The notes beneath the pieces are model-generated. The model was not told where the DNA came from, did not search any database, and saw only the letters and a program-made list of their open reading frames with translations. From positions 2,790,001 through 2,854,000 of the forward strand of contig NZ_QYUO01000001.1 of NCBI RefSeq assembly GCF_003591035.1: a stretch of DNA of 64,000 nucleotides, written 5' to 3'. This document shows, piece by piece, positions 1 to 9,130 of the stretch. This DNA comes from Noviherbaspirillum saxi. GTDB lineage: Bacteria > Pseudomonadota > Gammaproteobacteria > Burkholderiales > Burkholderiaceae_D. Position numbers and translations under genes: made by a program. Position 1 is the stretch's first letter. Every line of letters begins with the position of its first letter.

Positions 1-34
1 ACCTGAATCGTCGTAGTCGAATTGCAGGCTCAGT

Positions 35-170
35 ATGGATACCCGATTTCTCGGGTATGACGGGGAAGAGCAGGTGGTATGTCTGATTGACCATGGCCCG
101 CCTGCGGGCCCTGAAGTTATTCCAGTCCTTTTACTCTTCCCCGTCATCCTCGCGCAAAGCGGGGATCCAT
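35..170. repeat. Paired hairpin repeat, tail-to-tail copy
   Basis: Two oppositely oriented units of about 35 bp lie at 35-70 and 134-170. Each unit folds by itself: 39-46 pairs with 51-58 around a 4-nt loop, and 146-153 pairs with 159-166. The inner edges 57-70 and 134-147 are perfect 14-bp inverted repeats of each other. A second pair in the opposite arrangement lies near 25.8-25.95 kb. Bases 1-230 hold no convincing gene. This looks like a REP/REPIN-type dispersed element, but the genome-wide copy number cannot be seen from one window. Confidence 0.7.
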
Positions 171-230
171 GGTGACGTTGGGTTTCAGCGACGTTCATAT
201 CGAAGCGTGCAATTAAATAATGCTCGAAGG

Positions 231-1439
231 CTATCCCGCCGACTGCGACGTCAGCTTCCTCTGCATCAAAATATCTGCCAGCTCTTTCATCACCCTGCGG
301 TTACCTTCCTCATTGAAGTGCCAGTCGTTGGGCCCGGAACTAAGCGCCTTGTCGGCATGAATATCGAAGGTAATCAGCTGATTCTTCAACGGCGTTGCCT
401 TCAGGTGCCGTAACCAGTCCGAGCCGTCATACGCATAGCGCTCGCCATCCGCCGTTTTTATGCAGCGGATTTCTCTGAATGCCGCATCCAGGTCGTGGCG
501 GTAAGGATGGAACATGAAGAAGGATGCGCGATGCGAACGCGCGACGTTTGCAATTTCTTGCAGCAATCGATGAGTGATCGCGACTGCATAACGATCGCGT
601 TCCGACATGTTTTTGAGGAAGGGAGAAAAGTGGCTGCGTCCTGCCCCCAGATTTTCGTCAGTGACCAGCGTGTAGCCACGGCTGCCACTCATATAGGCGC
701 CGATCAATAGTTTTTGATCGAGCTCTGCCGCAGGACAATCTGCGGCGTTCGCATGCAGCGAATGCGGAGACGGAAGCTGTGAAGACCAGCGATCAAGTTC
801 ACCCTGCTCCAGCGTGAACTTTGCGCCATGCTTGATACGGCCATCTGCCAGCGCAACCAGATTGACCAGCCTCGAATCGAATGCCGCTGGCATTACCGTC
901 TGTAAATGCTTGCCACCCGCAAGCGTATAGGTGGGCTTGAGCCTGCCGGCTTCGGGTGTGACGCTACGGTCAACGAAAGTGTTTTCCCAATAGTCGTTGA
1001 CGGGTGTCAGCCAATTCAGCACCAGGTCCGCGCGATAGTGGCGAAAGTATTCCTTGAGCCATACCAGCTGCTGGTCTTGCCCCCAACCTGCGCCCGCGAC
1101 GGAAAAGACCTTGATCTTGCGCATGCCTGCGCGCTCGAGTTCCTGGCGCAGCACGACTTCCGGCAACTTGTCGGCAGTCTGGGTACCCGACTCTACCTGA
1201 GAGTCACCGAGCAGCAGCACGACAAAATCGTCGGCGCCGTACTCGACGCGATTACCGCGCAAACCTAGCTGGTTGGTTCCATGATCGTCGGCATTGAATG
1301 GTGCGCGATAAGGACTCTCATCCCAGCGCCAGCCGATCGGCGGCGCAGGTGGATAATCTGCCAGGCGTAGCACGCCTTCCACCGCCAGCAAGGTCAGGAC
1401 CAGACTCAGCAGTGTCAGGAATACATTCTTAAGCTTCAT
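231..1439 (-). CDS. SGNH/GDSL hydrolase-like exported or membrane-anchored protein
   Basis: About 402 residues from the ATG at 1439. The start was chosen because it gives a clean N-terminal hydrophobic segment (MKLKNVFLTLLSLVLTLL) and follows the upstream stop by 2 bp. A longer reading frame would overlap the carbamoyltransferase. The GDSQVESG block fits the SGNH nucleophile-serine block, and DWHFNEEGN near the C-terminus fits the Asp-x-x-His pair. The single N-terminal hydrophobic stretch suggests a periplasm-facing anchored enzyme. It is last in a four-gene minus-strand cluster with a carbamoyltransferase. The family includes esterases and O-acetyl-transfer enzymes acting on glycans, but the substrate here is unknown. 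Confidence 0.75.
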   Translation of the reverse strand: MKLKNVFLTLLSLVLTLLAVEGVLRLADYPPAPPIGWRWDESPYRAPFNADDHGTNQLGLRGNRVEYGADDFVVLLLGDSQVESGTQTADKLPEVVLRQELERAGMRKIKVFSVAGAGWGQDQQLVWLKEYFRHYRADLVLNWLTPVNDYWENTFVDRSVTPEAGRLKPTYTLAGGKHLQTVMPAAFDSRLVNLVALADGRIKHGAKFTLEQGELDRWSSQLPSPHSLHANAADCPAAELDQKLLIGAYMSGSRGYTLVTDENLGAGRSHFSPFLKNMSERDRYAVAITHRLLQEIANVARSHRASFFMFHPYRHDLDAAFREIRCIKTADGERYAYDGSDWLRHLKATPLKNQLITFDIHADKALSSGPNDWHFNEEGNRRVMKELADILMQRKLTSQSAG

Positions 1440-1441
1440 GC

Positions 1442-3277
1442 TCAATCCAGTTCGAATGCATTTTCGTAACTTGCCTGCAGCGATGCATCCTGCATTTCCT
1501 TGCGCAAGTAGCAATTACCGATTGCGAGCGCTTCGATCCCGGTGCCCATGAAGCAGCGGAATGCATCTTCCGGTGTGTTGACGATCGGTTCGCCGCGCAC
1601 ATTGAAGCTGGTGTTGACCAGCACCGGACATCCGGTCAGACGCTTGAACTCGCTCAGCAACGCGTGATAGCGGGGATTCGTTTCGGCGTAGACCGTTTGT
1701 ATGCGTGCCGAATAATCGACATGGGTCACTGCCGGAATGTCGGAACGCGGCACCTTGAGCTTGTCGATGCCGAACAGTTGCGCGGTATGGTCGGGTAACG
1801 TCTTGCGTCGCTTGTCAGCAACTTCGGCCACCATCAGCATGTAGGGACTGTCGCCATTGAACGCAAACCAGTCATCGACATCTTCACGCAAGACCGAAGG
1901 CGCAAACGGACGGAACGATTCGCGAAACTTGACCTTGAGATTGAGCGTCGATTGCATCGACGGCGCGCGCGGATCGCCAAGAATCGAGCGACCGCCCAAT
2001 GCGCGCGGACCGAACTCCATCCTGCCCTGGAACCAGCCGACCGCCTTGCCTTGCGCCAGCTCAGCCGCACAGGTTGCTGTCAGCGATGCATCGTCGAGCA
2101 CGTCAAAGCGCGCGCCGGCCGCTGCAAGGCGGCGCTCAATGTCAGCCTGCTCGAAAGAAGGGCCAAGATAAGAGCCCTGCATGCGGTCCATCGCCGTGCT
2201 GTGGCGGCGCTCCTGCTTCAAAAATCCATGGTAGCCCATCAATGCCGCACCTAGCGCCCCACCGGCATCGCCCGCCGCCGGTTGTATCCAGATCTCGTCG
2301 AAGCAGCCGTCGCGCAGCAGCTTGCCGTTGGCAACGCAGTTCAGCACGACACCGCCGGCCAGGCACAGTTTGCGTAAGCCGGTTTCCTTCGCGATCGATC
2401 GCGCCAGCTTGATGACGACTTCTTCGGTCACCGCCTGCACCGATGCCGCCATGTCCATATGCCGTTGCGTTAATTCCTGTTCCGATGTACGCACTGGCAA
2501 ATCGAATAACTTCCCAAAACGCGCATTGGTCATCGTCAGTCCGACGGCATAATTGAAATACGCCATGTCCAGGCGGAACGATCCATCTTCCTTGATATCG
2601 ATGAGGTGTTCACGGATCTGTGCCGCGTATTTCGGCTCGCCATAAGGCGCCAGACCCATCACCTTGTATTCGCCGGAATTGACCTTGAATCCGAGGTGAT
2701 AAGTAAAGGCCGAATACAGCAAGCCAAGCGAGTGCGGAAAGTGCATCTCCTTGGCGATGCGCAGCTGCGTACCTTCGCCAATGGCCAGCGATGTGGTGGC
2801 CCACTCGCCGACGCCATCCAGCGTCAATACCGCAGCCTTGTCAAACGGCGACGGATAGAACGCACTGGCGGCATGACTGAGATGATGTTCGCTGAACAAT
2901 AGCTTCGACGCCCAATTGCGCGAAGGCGCGACCGTATCGAGTTCGGTTTCCAGCAAACGGCGCAGGAACAGCTTTTCGCGCAGCCATACCGGCAACGCAA
3001 GACGAAAGGACGAAAAGCCGCGCGGCGCGAAGAACAGATAAGTTTCGAGCAGGCGTTCGAACTTCAGGAACGGCTTGTCGTAGAACACCACATGGTCGAT
3101 CTGTTCAGGCGTGATGCCGGCGCTCTCCATGCAAAACCGCAATGCCTGCGCGGGAAACGCAGCATCATGCTTCTTCCGCGTGAAGCGCTCTTCCTGTGCG
3201 GCCGCAACAATGACGCCGTCGCGCACCAATGCCGCCGCGCTGTCATGATAGAACGCCGATATGCCGAGAACGATCAT
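1442..3277 (-). CDS. Carbamoyltransferase (NodU/CmcH family)
   Basis: 611 residues, the usual full length for this family. The N-terminus (MIVLGISAFYHDSAAAL) carries the HxH-type metal-site region, followed by QEERFTRKKHD. HHLSHAASAFYPSPF and the C-terminal part with GRMEFGPRALGGRSIL and LVNTSFNVRGEPI are hallmarks of the TsaC/YrdC-less O-carbamoyltransferases that use carbamoyl phosphate and ATP. Known members carbamoylate Nod factors, cephalosporins or saxitoxin-type compounds. The acceptor here is not predictable. The gene starts 6 bp after the stop of a DUF5989-like gene and is followed by an SGNH hydrolase, so the genes are probably co-transcribed. Confidence 0.9.
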   Translation of the reverse strand: MIVLGISAFYHDSAAALVRDGVIVAAAQEERFTRKKHDAAFPAQALRFCMESAGITPEQIDHVVFYDKPFLKFERLLETYLFFAPRGFSSFRLALPVWLREKLFLRRLLETELDTVAPSRNWASKLLFSEHHLSHAASAFYPSPFDKAAVLTLDGVGEWATTSLAIGEGTQLRIAKEMHFPHSLGLLYSAFTYHLGFKVNSGEYKVMGLAPYGEPKYAAQIREHLIDIKEDGSFRLDMAYFNYAVGLTMTNARFGKLFDLPVRTSEQELTQRHMDMAASVQAVTEEVVIKLARSIAKETGLRKLCLAGGVVLNCVANGKLLRDGCFDEIWIQPAAGDAGGALGAALMGYHGFLKQERRHSTAMDRMQGSYLGPSFEQADIERRLAAAGARFDVLDDASLTATCAAELAQGKAVGWFQGRMEFGPRALGGRSILGDPRAPSMQSTLNLKVKFRESFRPFAPSVLREDVDDWFAFNGDSPYMLMVAEVADKRRKTLPDHTAQLFGIDKLKVPRSDIPAVTHVDYSARIQTVYAETNPRYHALLSEFKRLTGCPVLVNTSFNVRGEPIVNTPEDAFRCFMGTGIEALAIGNCYLRKEMQDASLQASYENAFELD

Positions 3278-3283
3278 CGCCGG

Positions 3284-3433
3284 TCAAAACAAGGTATAGA
3301 TGAAAGGCGCGATCGCCGACCCTTGCGTAAGCACGATCAGCATGCCGAGCATGGCAATGACCAGCAGGATCGGGGCAAGCCAAAACTTCTTGCGCATGCG
3401 GAGGAAAGCAAATAATTCTTTGATAAAGGACAT
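3284..3433 (-). CDS. DUF5989-like small membrane protein
   Basis: A 49-residue reading frame, below common ORF length cut-offs, starting at ATG 3433 and ending 6 bp before the carbamoyltransferase start. It begins MSFIKELFAFLRMRKKFWL and then has one hydrophobic segment (about residues 18-35) and a short tail. A basic helix followed by one membrane segment, at this length and next to a carbamoyltransferase and an SxtJ-like protein, fits the DUF5989 family of tiny proteins of unknown function. The tight spacing supports translation as part of the operon. Confidence 0.75.
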   Translation of the reverse strand: MSFIKELFAFLRMRKKFWLAPILLVIAMLGMLIVLTQGSAIAPFIYTLF

Positions 3434-3513
3434 CGTGTTGTTGTAGTGGTTAAGAGAAAACGCGGCATGCGATGCATGCGTGGCGCAGCCGCGAACCGGC
3501 GACGAGCCCGGTA

Positions 3514-3918
3514 TTAAAACTGATCTTTCAAGCGCTCGGGATCCGGACCAGCCGGATCACGCACGATCCAGTAGGTATCCGCATTTTTGGAAAACCCGAC
3601 CGGGATTATGCTCTTGCCGAGACGCCGCATCAGCCAGCCATACGGAGTAATCGCGCCAAAGAACAGGATTGCCATGGCGACCGGTCCCATGACGGCAGAC
3701 ATCAGCAGACCAAACCGAGTCCAGGCTTTGTTCAATGGCGACAACAGCCCGGGCAACATCAGTGCGAAAACCAGGAAGGCCGCGGATATACACAAAGCCC
3801 AATATCTTGGGCCATTCCCGGACCACATGGGTAGTATTGCGACAATCAAAAAGAAGCCACTCATGACGCAGCCGAACATGCGGTCGGATGAGCCTGGCGG
3901 ATGAGTATGAGTTGACAT
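3514..3918 (-). CDS. SxtJ-family membrane protein
   Basis: 134 residues from ATG 3918 (MSTHTHPPGSSDRMFG); a longer start at 3963 is possible, and neither has a strong ribosome-binding site. The SSDRxFG segment is followed by two or three hydrophobic spans (FFLIVAILPMW, ALCISAAFLVFALMLPGLL, AVMGPVAMAILFFGAITPYGWLM), then a basic tail. This layout and the neighbours (DUF5989-like, carbamoyltransferase) fit the SxtJ family, named from the saxitoxin cluster, whose function is unknown. It is probably the first gene of the cluster; the 80-bp gap to the next gene shows no obvious terminator. Confidence 0.7.
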   Translation of the reverse strand: MSTHTHPPGSSDRMFGCVMSGFFLIVAILPMWSGNGPRYWALCISAAFLVFALMLPGLLSPLNKAWTRFGLLMSAVMGPVAMAILFFGAITPYGWLMRRLGKSIIPVGFSKNADTYWIVRDPAGPDPERLKDQF

Positions 3919-3963
3919 TTCGTAACGGGAGCTGGCGACGAGCCAAAATAAAATATGTGGCAT

Positions 3964-4187
3964 CTTAACAAGCTTTTACAATTGGCGATGCCGCATACGT
4001 ACAACCGCGCAACAGATTGCGGCTAACGCGCTCAAGTGGGTATTCCGATAGCAACCGGCTTAAGTTTGCCCTACGCCCAAGAGAACATCATTTGCTCAGG
4101 ACTGATCCGTCAGAGCCAGGTGGCGGCTGCCGGATCAGTCATTTCCTCATTCCCGGTGTTCCGGGGCGCATGCCTTCATTCGCTACG
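3964..4187. repeat. Gene-free spacer with 9-bp inverted repeat
   Basis: Between the SxtJ-like gene and the flavin oxidoreductase. A perfect inverted repeat (4101-4109 with 4131-4139) could form a hairpin after the oxidoreductase gene, but there is no T-tract on either side. The promoter of the SxtJ-carbamoyltransferase cluster should lie here; I cannot pick a clear one. Confidence 0.4.
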
Positions 4188-5585
4188 TTATGAAGGCTGT
4201 ATCGCAGGGCAAATATTCTGATTCTGACGGAAAAGATTTCTTGGATCATAGCGATTCTTTATCTGCACCAGCCGGTCATAGTTCACACCATAAGCCGCGC
4301 GCACCCGCTCGGTTTCGTCTTCCGTCAGAAAGTTGACGTACACCCCGCCGGTTGCATATTGTTCGGTAGCGGAAAAGAAGTCGCGCGCCCATGCGACACA
4401 TGGCTTGTCTTCCGTTGGGTCATCCCAGCGCGTATGCACATTCAGGACGAACAAGGCATCCCGATGTGCGTAGGCGGTCGCATTTGGGGGGACACGATTT
4501 GCCTGCCCGCCCAGCACGCCCAAAAAGATTTCGCATTGCGATCCCGGCAGCCGGCCCGCGTATTCAATGACTTTATCGACAGCCTCGTCGCCAAGCGCGC
4601 TGAAGTTGTGCGATTTCCAATAATTGCGTGCTCCCGCTGTCAGCAAAGGATCGAACGCCTGTTGCCACAACTCGTACGGCATCGGACCGACATTCTCTCC
4701 GCATGGCTTGCCGAAGGTATATAGCGCCTCGATGGCGCGCTTGCCGTCGGCGACGGCGCCCGAGTAACAGATCGCCAGGACGACCACTTCTTTGCCATGC
4801 ACATCCGGTGGCAGGAAAGGCAATGGCGGCGCCTTGCGCAACACTGCCCAGACGGTCAGTTCCTCCGGCATGTTGTTGGCAAAATCGCGAAACTGCGTCA
4901 TCACGGCCTTGGCCTGGTCGAACGGAAAAACGAGCAAGCCGCCATAGATTTCCGGCCCGACTGCATGCAGCTTGAATTCGAACATCGTGACGACGCCGAA
5001 ATTGCCGCCGCCGCCGCGTATTGCCCAAAAGATGTCAGGATGATTGTTTTCGTCGACATGCATTCGATTGCCATCGGCCATGACAATATCGGCAGCGACC
5101 AAGTTGTCGACAGCAAGACCTAGCCTGCGTGTTAGCCAACCGAAGCCGCCGCCCAGCGTCAAGCCGGCCACGCCGGTGGTGGAATTGATGCCAAGCGGCG
5201 TAACCAGCCCGAAGGCTTGCGCCTCATGGTCGAACTCGCCAAGCAGCACACCAGGCTCGACATAGGCGCGCCGCGTATCGGGATCGATACGCACCGACTT
5301 CATGCGAGACAGGTCGATCACCAGTCCGTCGTTACACATTGCACTGCCAGCAATATTATGGCCGCCGCCGCGCACCGCCAATGCCAGATCGTGATCACGC
5401 GCGAAGACGACGGAGCGCATTACATCGGCAACACCGGCGCATCGCACAATGATCGCCGGCTTGCGATCGATCATCGCGTTCCATATTTTCCGTGCCTCGT
5501 CGAACCCGGGATCGCCGGGTTCCAGCAATTCACCTCTCAATTTGGATTTGAAATCATCAATAACGTCATGCTTCATCGTAGTCAT
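4188..5585 (-). CDS. FAD-binding oxidoreductase with BBE domain (PCMH/berberine-bridge type)
   Basis: 465 residues, typical for bacterial BBE-type oxidases. The FAD-binding 4 domain occupies about residues 35-200. RGGGHNIAGSA carries the histidine that usually bonds covalently to FAD, and GLTLGGGFGWLTRR forms the flavin pocket. The second attachment cysteine of bicovalent members is not seen at the expected place (NSTTGVAG), so single covalent attachment is inferred. The C-terminal BBE segment (NYDRLVQIKNRYDPRNLF) is complete. Family members oxidise sugars, alkaloids or other alcohols; the substrate is unknown. It stands alone, with long spacers on both sides. Confidence 0.85.
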   Translation of the reverse strand: MTTMKHDVIDDFKSKLRGELLEPGDPGFDEARKIWNAMIDRKPAIIVRCAGVADVMRSVVFARDHDLALAVRGGGHNIAGSAMCNDGLVIDLSRMKSVRIDPDTRRAYVEPGVLLGEFDHEAQAFGLVTPLGINSTTGVAGLTLGGGFGWLTRRLGLAVDNLVAADIVMADGNRMHVDENNHPDIFWAIRGGGGNFGVVTMFEFKLHAVGPEIYGGLLVFPFDQAKAVMTQFRDFANNMPEELTVWAVLRKAPPLPFLPPDVHGKEVVVLAICYSGAVADGKRAIEALYTFGKPCGENVGPMPYELWQQAFDPLLTAGARNYWKSHNFSALGDEAVDKVIEYAGRLPGSQCEIFLGVLGGQANRVPPNATAYAHRDALFVLNVHTRWDDPTEDKPCVAWARDFFSATEQYATGGVYVNFLTEDETERVRAAYGVNYDRLVQIKNRYDPRNLFRQNQNICPAIQPS

Positions 5586-6183
5586 CGCATACCTCCAGGA
5601 ATTTCGATTTCACGACCAAGTCAGCAACGGCCACGACATGCTCCGAAGCACCGCGCATGTTTTGATGATGTTGTGAATGACGACGCGTGGTGATGCTCAT
5701 GCAGCTTGCCGAGAGCAGTCCAGGATCGGCACCTGACGCTTTTCGCGATGCCGCTGCTTTCGCGGGGCTGCCTGGGACCGGCGCGCATGAAGGACTGTTC
5801 GAGATGCGCCGGCAGCGCCTCGCTTCATCATAGGCATTGCCGGTCGATTCGCATGTTTATGCGCAGGCTCTTTTCTGATGCAAGTCAATCGGCGAGGCCA
5901 TACTCTGCCGGTTATGTCGGAATGGAATTTTCTGCGTGATGTCAAGAGTTTTCTCAGCGCACAGGAGGTAGGTGCATCGACTGAGAAGCGCCCACGAAGC
6001 TTGATGCTTTTGCATAGTTGCAGATGCTTCCAGCGATCGTGTTGTCGGCACAAGTGAATTTTTGAACTTGGAGCGGCACGCAAAAAACAGAATCACCTTT
6101 TTCGAAGCCTGCTGCTTGAATTCATCTGCTTCAAGCGCCATGCGCCGGTTGGATGTCAGTAATATAAAACGTGGAGACAAAAA
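5586..6183. other. Long gene-free region upstream of the oxidoreductase
   Basis: About 600 bp without a convincing gene. Short frames exist on both strands, but none has a good start signal, recognisable motif or coding-like composition. It presumably contains the oxidoreductase promoter. No repeat or RNA structure was recognised apart from the terminator at its right edge. Confidence 0.5.
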
Positions 6184-6218
6184 AGAAGGGGTTGCAAGCA
6201 ACGCTTGCAACCCCTTCT
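6184..6218 (-). terminator. Rho-independent terminator after tRNA-Ile(CAU)
   Basis: A perfect 16-bp inverted repeat (6184-6199 with 6203-6218) with a 3-nt loop. On the minus strand it is followed by a run of T (the A-run at 6178-6184), and it sits 11 bp after the tRNA 3' end. Confidence 0.85.
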
Positions 6219-6229
6219 ATAGCAAATTC

Positions 6230-6308
<79 letters not shown>

Positions 6309-6413
6309 GGAAAGCTGTGTATTTTATTCCACTCGTGCATTGTTGTCTTCCAATTAATGTAACAACGCACGGGGGACTGGCCAACACCTGTTACGGTATT
6401 GGCAGGAGGATGA

Positions 6414-8825
6414 TCAGCTACCTTCCAGGAAGCTCTTAAGCTTGTCGGAACGAGACGGGTGACGCAGCTTGCGCAGCGCTTTTGCCTCTATTTGTCGAAT
6501 GCGCTCGCGTGTCACATCGAACTGCTTGCCGACTTCTTCGAGCGTATGGTCGGTCGACATTTCGATACCGAAACGCATGCGCAGCACTTTTGCTTCGCGC
6601 GGCGTCAACGAATCGAGCACGTCCTTGACCACGCCACGCATCGATGCATGCAGGGCAGCATCGGCCGGAGCCAGTGTGTTGTTGTCTTCGATGAAGTCGC
6701 CAAGATGGGAATCGTCGTCGTCGCCGATCGGTGTTTCCATCGAAATGGGCTCTTTCGCGATCTTCATGATCTTGCGGATCTTGTCTTCCGGCATTTCCAT
6801 CTTGATGGCCAGCGTTGCGGGGTCCGGCTCAGCACCGGTTTCCTGCAAGATCTGGCGCGAAATGCGATTCATCTTATTGATCGTTTCGATCATGTGCACC
6901 GGAATACGGATGGTGCGTGCCTGGTCGGCGATGGAGCGAGTGATCGCCTGACGGATCCACCATGTCGCGTAGGTCGAAAACTTGTAGCCGCGACGGTACT
7001 CGAACTTGTCGACTGCCTTCATCAAGCCGATGTTGCCTTCCTGGATCAGGTCAAGGAATTGCAAGCCACGGTTGGTATACTTCTTCGCAATCGAAATCAC
7101 CAGACGCAGGTTGGCCTCGGTCATTTCGCGCTTGGCCTTGCGTGCCTTCATCTCGCCCGCAGCCATCTTTTTGTTGATGTTGCGCAGGTCTGGCAGCGGC
7201 AGGACGACGCGCGCCTGCAAGTCGATCAGCTTTTGCTGCAGTTCCTTGATGGTCGGGACATTACGGCCCAGCACCGCGCTATATGAATGGCTGCCCGTGA
7301 CCTCACCATCGATCCAGTCGAGGTTGGTTTCGTTGCCGGGGAACACCTTGATGAAGTGCGCGCGCGGCATGCCGCAGCGGTTGACCGCAACGTCGAGAAT
7401 CTGCTTTTCGATATGGCGCACTTCGTCGACCTGGCCGCGTAGTGTGTCGCACAGCTTTTCCACGAATTTGGCGGTGAAGCGGATCGACAGCAATTCATTG
7501 GAAATCGTTTCCTGCGCTTTTACGTAAGGCTTGGAGTTGTAGCCTTCCTTTTCGTAAGCCTTGCGCATCTTGTCGAACTGGCTCGAAATCTCTTCGAACT
7601 TGCCAAGCGAATCGCGCTTGAGCTGTTCAAGCTGCTCTGCGGAGAAGCCTGCTGCGCCGCCGGCAGCATTGTCTTCTTCCTCTTCTTCCTCTTCCTCTTC
7701 GTCACCTTCTTCGTCTTCTTCGTCCGCAGCAGCGGCAGCTACCGGAGCAGCGACTACTTCCGTCGCGTTAGGATCGACGAGGCCGTCGACGATTTCATCG
7801 ACCTTGATTTCTTCCTTTTCGATGCGATCGGCAGCAGCGAGGATTTCAGCGATAGTCGTCGGGCAGGCGGAGATGGCCTGAATCATGTCTTTCAGGCCGT
7901 CTTCGATGCGCTTGGCGATTTCGATTTCGCCTTCGCGTGTGAGCAGTTCAACCGAGCCCATTTCGCGCATGTACATGCGGACCGGATCGGTAGTGCGGCC
8001 AAAATCGGAATCGACCGTGGACAAGGCAGCTTCGGCAGCCGCTTCCGCATCGTCGTCGGTGGCAACCGTTGCAACGTTGTCGGACAAGAGCAGCGTCTCT
8101 GCATCCGGCGCCTGTTCGTAGACGGCGATACCCATGTCGTTGAACGTGCCGATGATGCCTTCGATGGCTTCCGGCTCGACGATATTTTCGGGCAGGTGGT
8201 CGTTGATTTCCGAATAGGTAAGGAAGCCGCGATCCTTGCCCAGCTTGATCAGCGTCTTGAGCTTTTGCCGGCGCTGTTCGAGTTCTTCCTCGGACGCCTC
8301 GCTATCTGACGCGAATGCATCCTTCAGCAACGCCTTTTCCTTGGCCTTGCGGTCCTTGGCCTTTGCCTTGTCGGCGGCTTTCAGTTCCGCACGCTCGACC
8401 GCATTGAGTGCTGCGACTTCGTCGTTCTCAGGCTGATATTCCTTCGGCTTGCGACCGCGGCGGCCCGGTACCTTGACACCTGGAAGGACATAGCCGGACG
8501 TATCGATGGCTGCCAATGCGGCGGCATCGGTGGTCTGACTGACGGCCATCACTTTGCTGTCGGACTTCGCTTCGGCTTGCGGTGCTACCTTGGCAGCCTT
8601 GCTGGCGGTCTTCGAATCGGTTTTCTTGTTTGTCACGGGTTCTTTCAGTTTCTCGGGAGCCGCCTTGTCAGTGGCTCTGGATGAAGGTTTCGCCTTTGAC
8701 ATGCCTGATTTTGCGGTCGTCGTCGGCGCTACTTTGGCAACTGTTTTCGTCGCGGCTTTGCCGGTCGCCTTTGCCTTGCTTGTTGTCGCGGCGGAAGCTG
8801 CCGTCTTCACGGCGGGCTTTGCCAT
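6414..8825 (-). CDS. rpoD: RNA polymerase sigma factor RpoD (sigma-70)
   Basis: 803 residues, longer than the E. coli protein. An Ala/Lys-rich N-terminal extension covers about residues 1-160. Region 1.1 follows (about 185-250), then region 1.2 ([21 protein letters not shown]), and a non-conserved region with a long acidic run (about 370-395). Region 2 ([39 protein letters not shown]), region 3 and region 4.2 ([19 protein letters not shown]) are all intact. It is the last gene of the rpsU-yqeY-dnaG-rpoD cluster. The ATG at 8825 is the first in-frame start. An upstream ATG pair at 8916 and 8904 would read into the gene if the A8 tract at 8894-8901 were one base shorter, so the true N-terminus is uncertain. 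Confidence 0.95.
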   Translation of the reverse strand: MAKPAVKTAASAATTSKAKATGKAATKTVAKVAPTTTAKSGMSKAKPSSRATDKAAPEKLKEPVTNKKTDSKTASKAAKVAPQAEAKSDSKVMAVSQTTDAAALAAIDTSGYVLPGVKVPGRRGRKPKEYQPENDEVAALNAVERAELKAADKAKAKDRKAKEKALLKDAFASDSEASEEELEQRRQKLKTLIKLGKDRGFLTYSEINDHLPENIVEPEAIEGIIGTFNDMGIAVYEQAPDAETLLLSDNVATVATDDDAEAAAEAALSTVDSDFGRTTDPVRMYMREMGSVELLTREGEIEIAKRIEDGLKDMIQAISACPTTIAEILAAADRIEKEEIKVDEIVDGLVDPNATEVVAAPVAAAAADEEDEEGDEEEEEEEEEDNAAGGAAGFSAEQLEQLKRDSLGKFEEISSQFDKMRKAYEKEGYNSKPYVKAQETISNELLSIRFTAKFVEKLCDTLRGQVDEVRHIEKQILDVAVNRCGMPRAHFIKVFPGNETNLDWIDGEVTGSHSYSAVLGRNVPTIKELQQKLIDLQARVVLPLPDLRNINKKMAAGEMKARKAKREMTEANLRLVISIAKKYTNRGLQFLDLIQEGNIGLMKAVDKFEYRRGYKFSTYATWWIRQAITRSIADQARTIRIPVHMIETINKMNRISRQILQETGAEPDPATLAIKMEMPEDKIRKIMKIAKEPISMETPIGDDDDSHLGDFIEDNNTLAPADAALHASMRGVVKDVLDSLTPREAKVLRMRFGIEMSTDHTLEEVGKQFDVTRERIRQIEAKALRKLRHPSRSDKLKSFLEGS

Positions 8826-9078
8826 CGACTTGTCCGACGCAGGTTTAGTTGCAGCCGGGGTTGCTTTTTTCGTGGAAACAGTCGAATTCGCGGTTTTTTT
8901 TCATTGCGTTTGCCATGGAATCAATACCATCTGGATTGCTCTCGTGCGCCGAGTGAATCTTGCTTCATGAAGCCAATGGATACTCTTGGCCGGCATTCGC
9001 CCGCGCGACATTTTCCTGATCACCCCGTCAGCCTGAAGGCCATCGAAATGTCCTAAGACCTTGAATCAAAAGCTTTTA

Positions 9079-9108
9079 ATGATACCACAGGGTACAATGT
9101 TTCTCCAA
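9079..9108 (-). promoter_or_regulatory. Candidate sigma-70 promoter for rpoD
   Basis: In the spacer after dnaG the minus strand has TTGGAG (9103-9108) and TATCAT (9079-9084) separated by 18 bp. It would start transcription inside the roughly 200-bp gap between dnaG and rpoD, giving rpoD its own expression in addition to read-through. The -10 is good and the -35 moderate. Confidence 0.45.
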
Positions 9109-9130
9109 TTCAAAGGCAAAACCGTTACAG

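Noticed and set aside
5697..6210. Short frames between the oxidoreductase and the tRNA gene
   Set aside because: Overlapping on both strands, no start signals, no coding-like composition.
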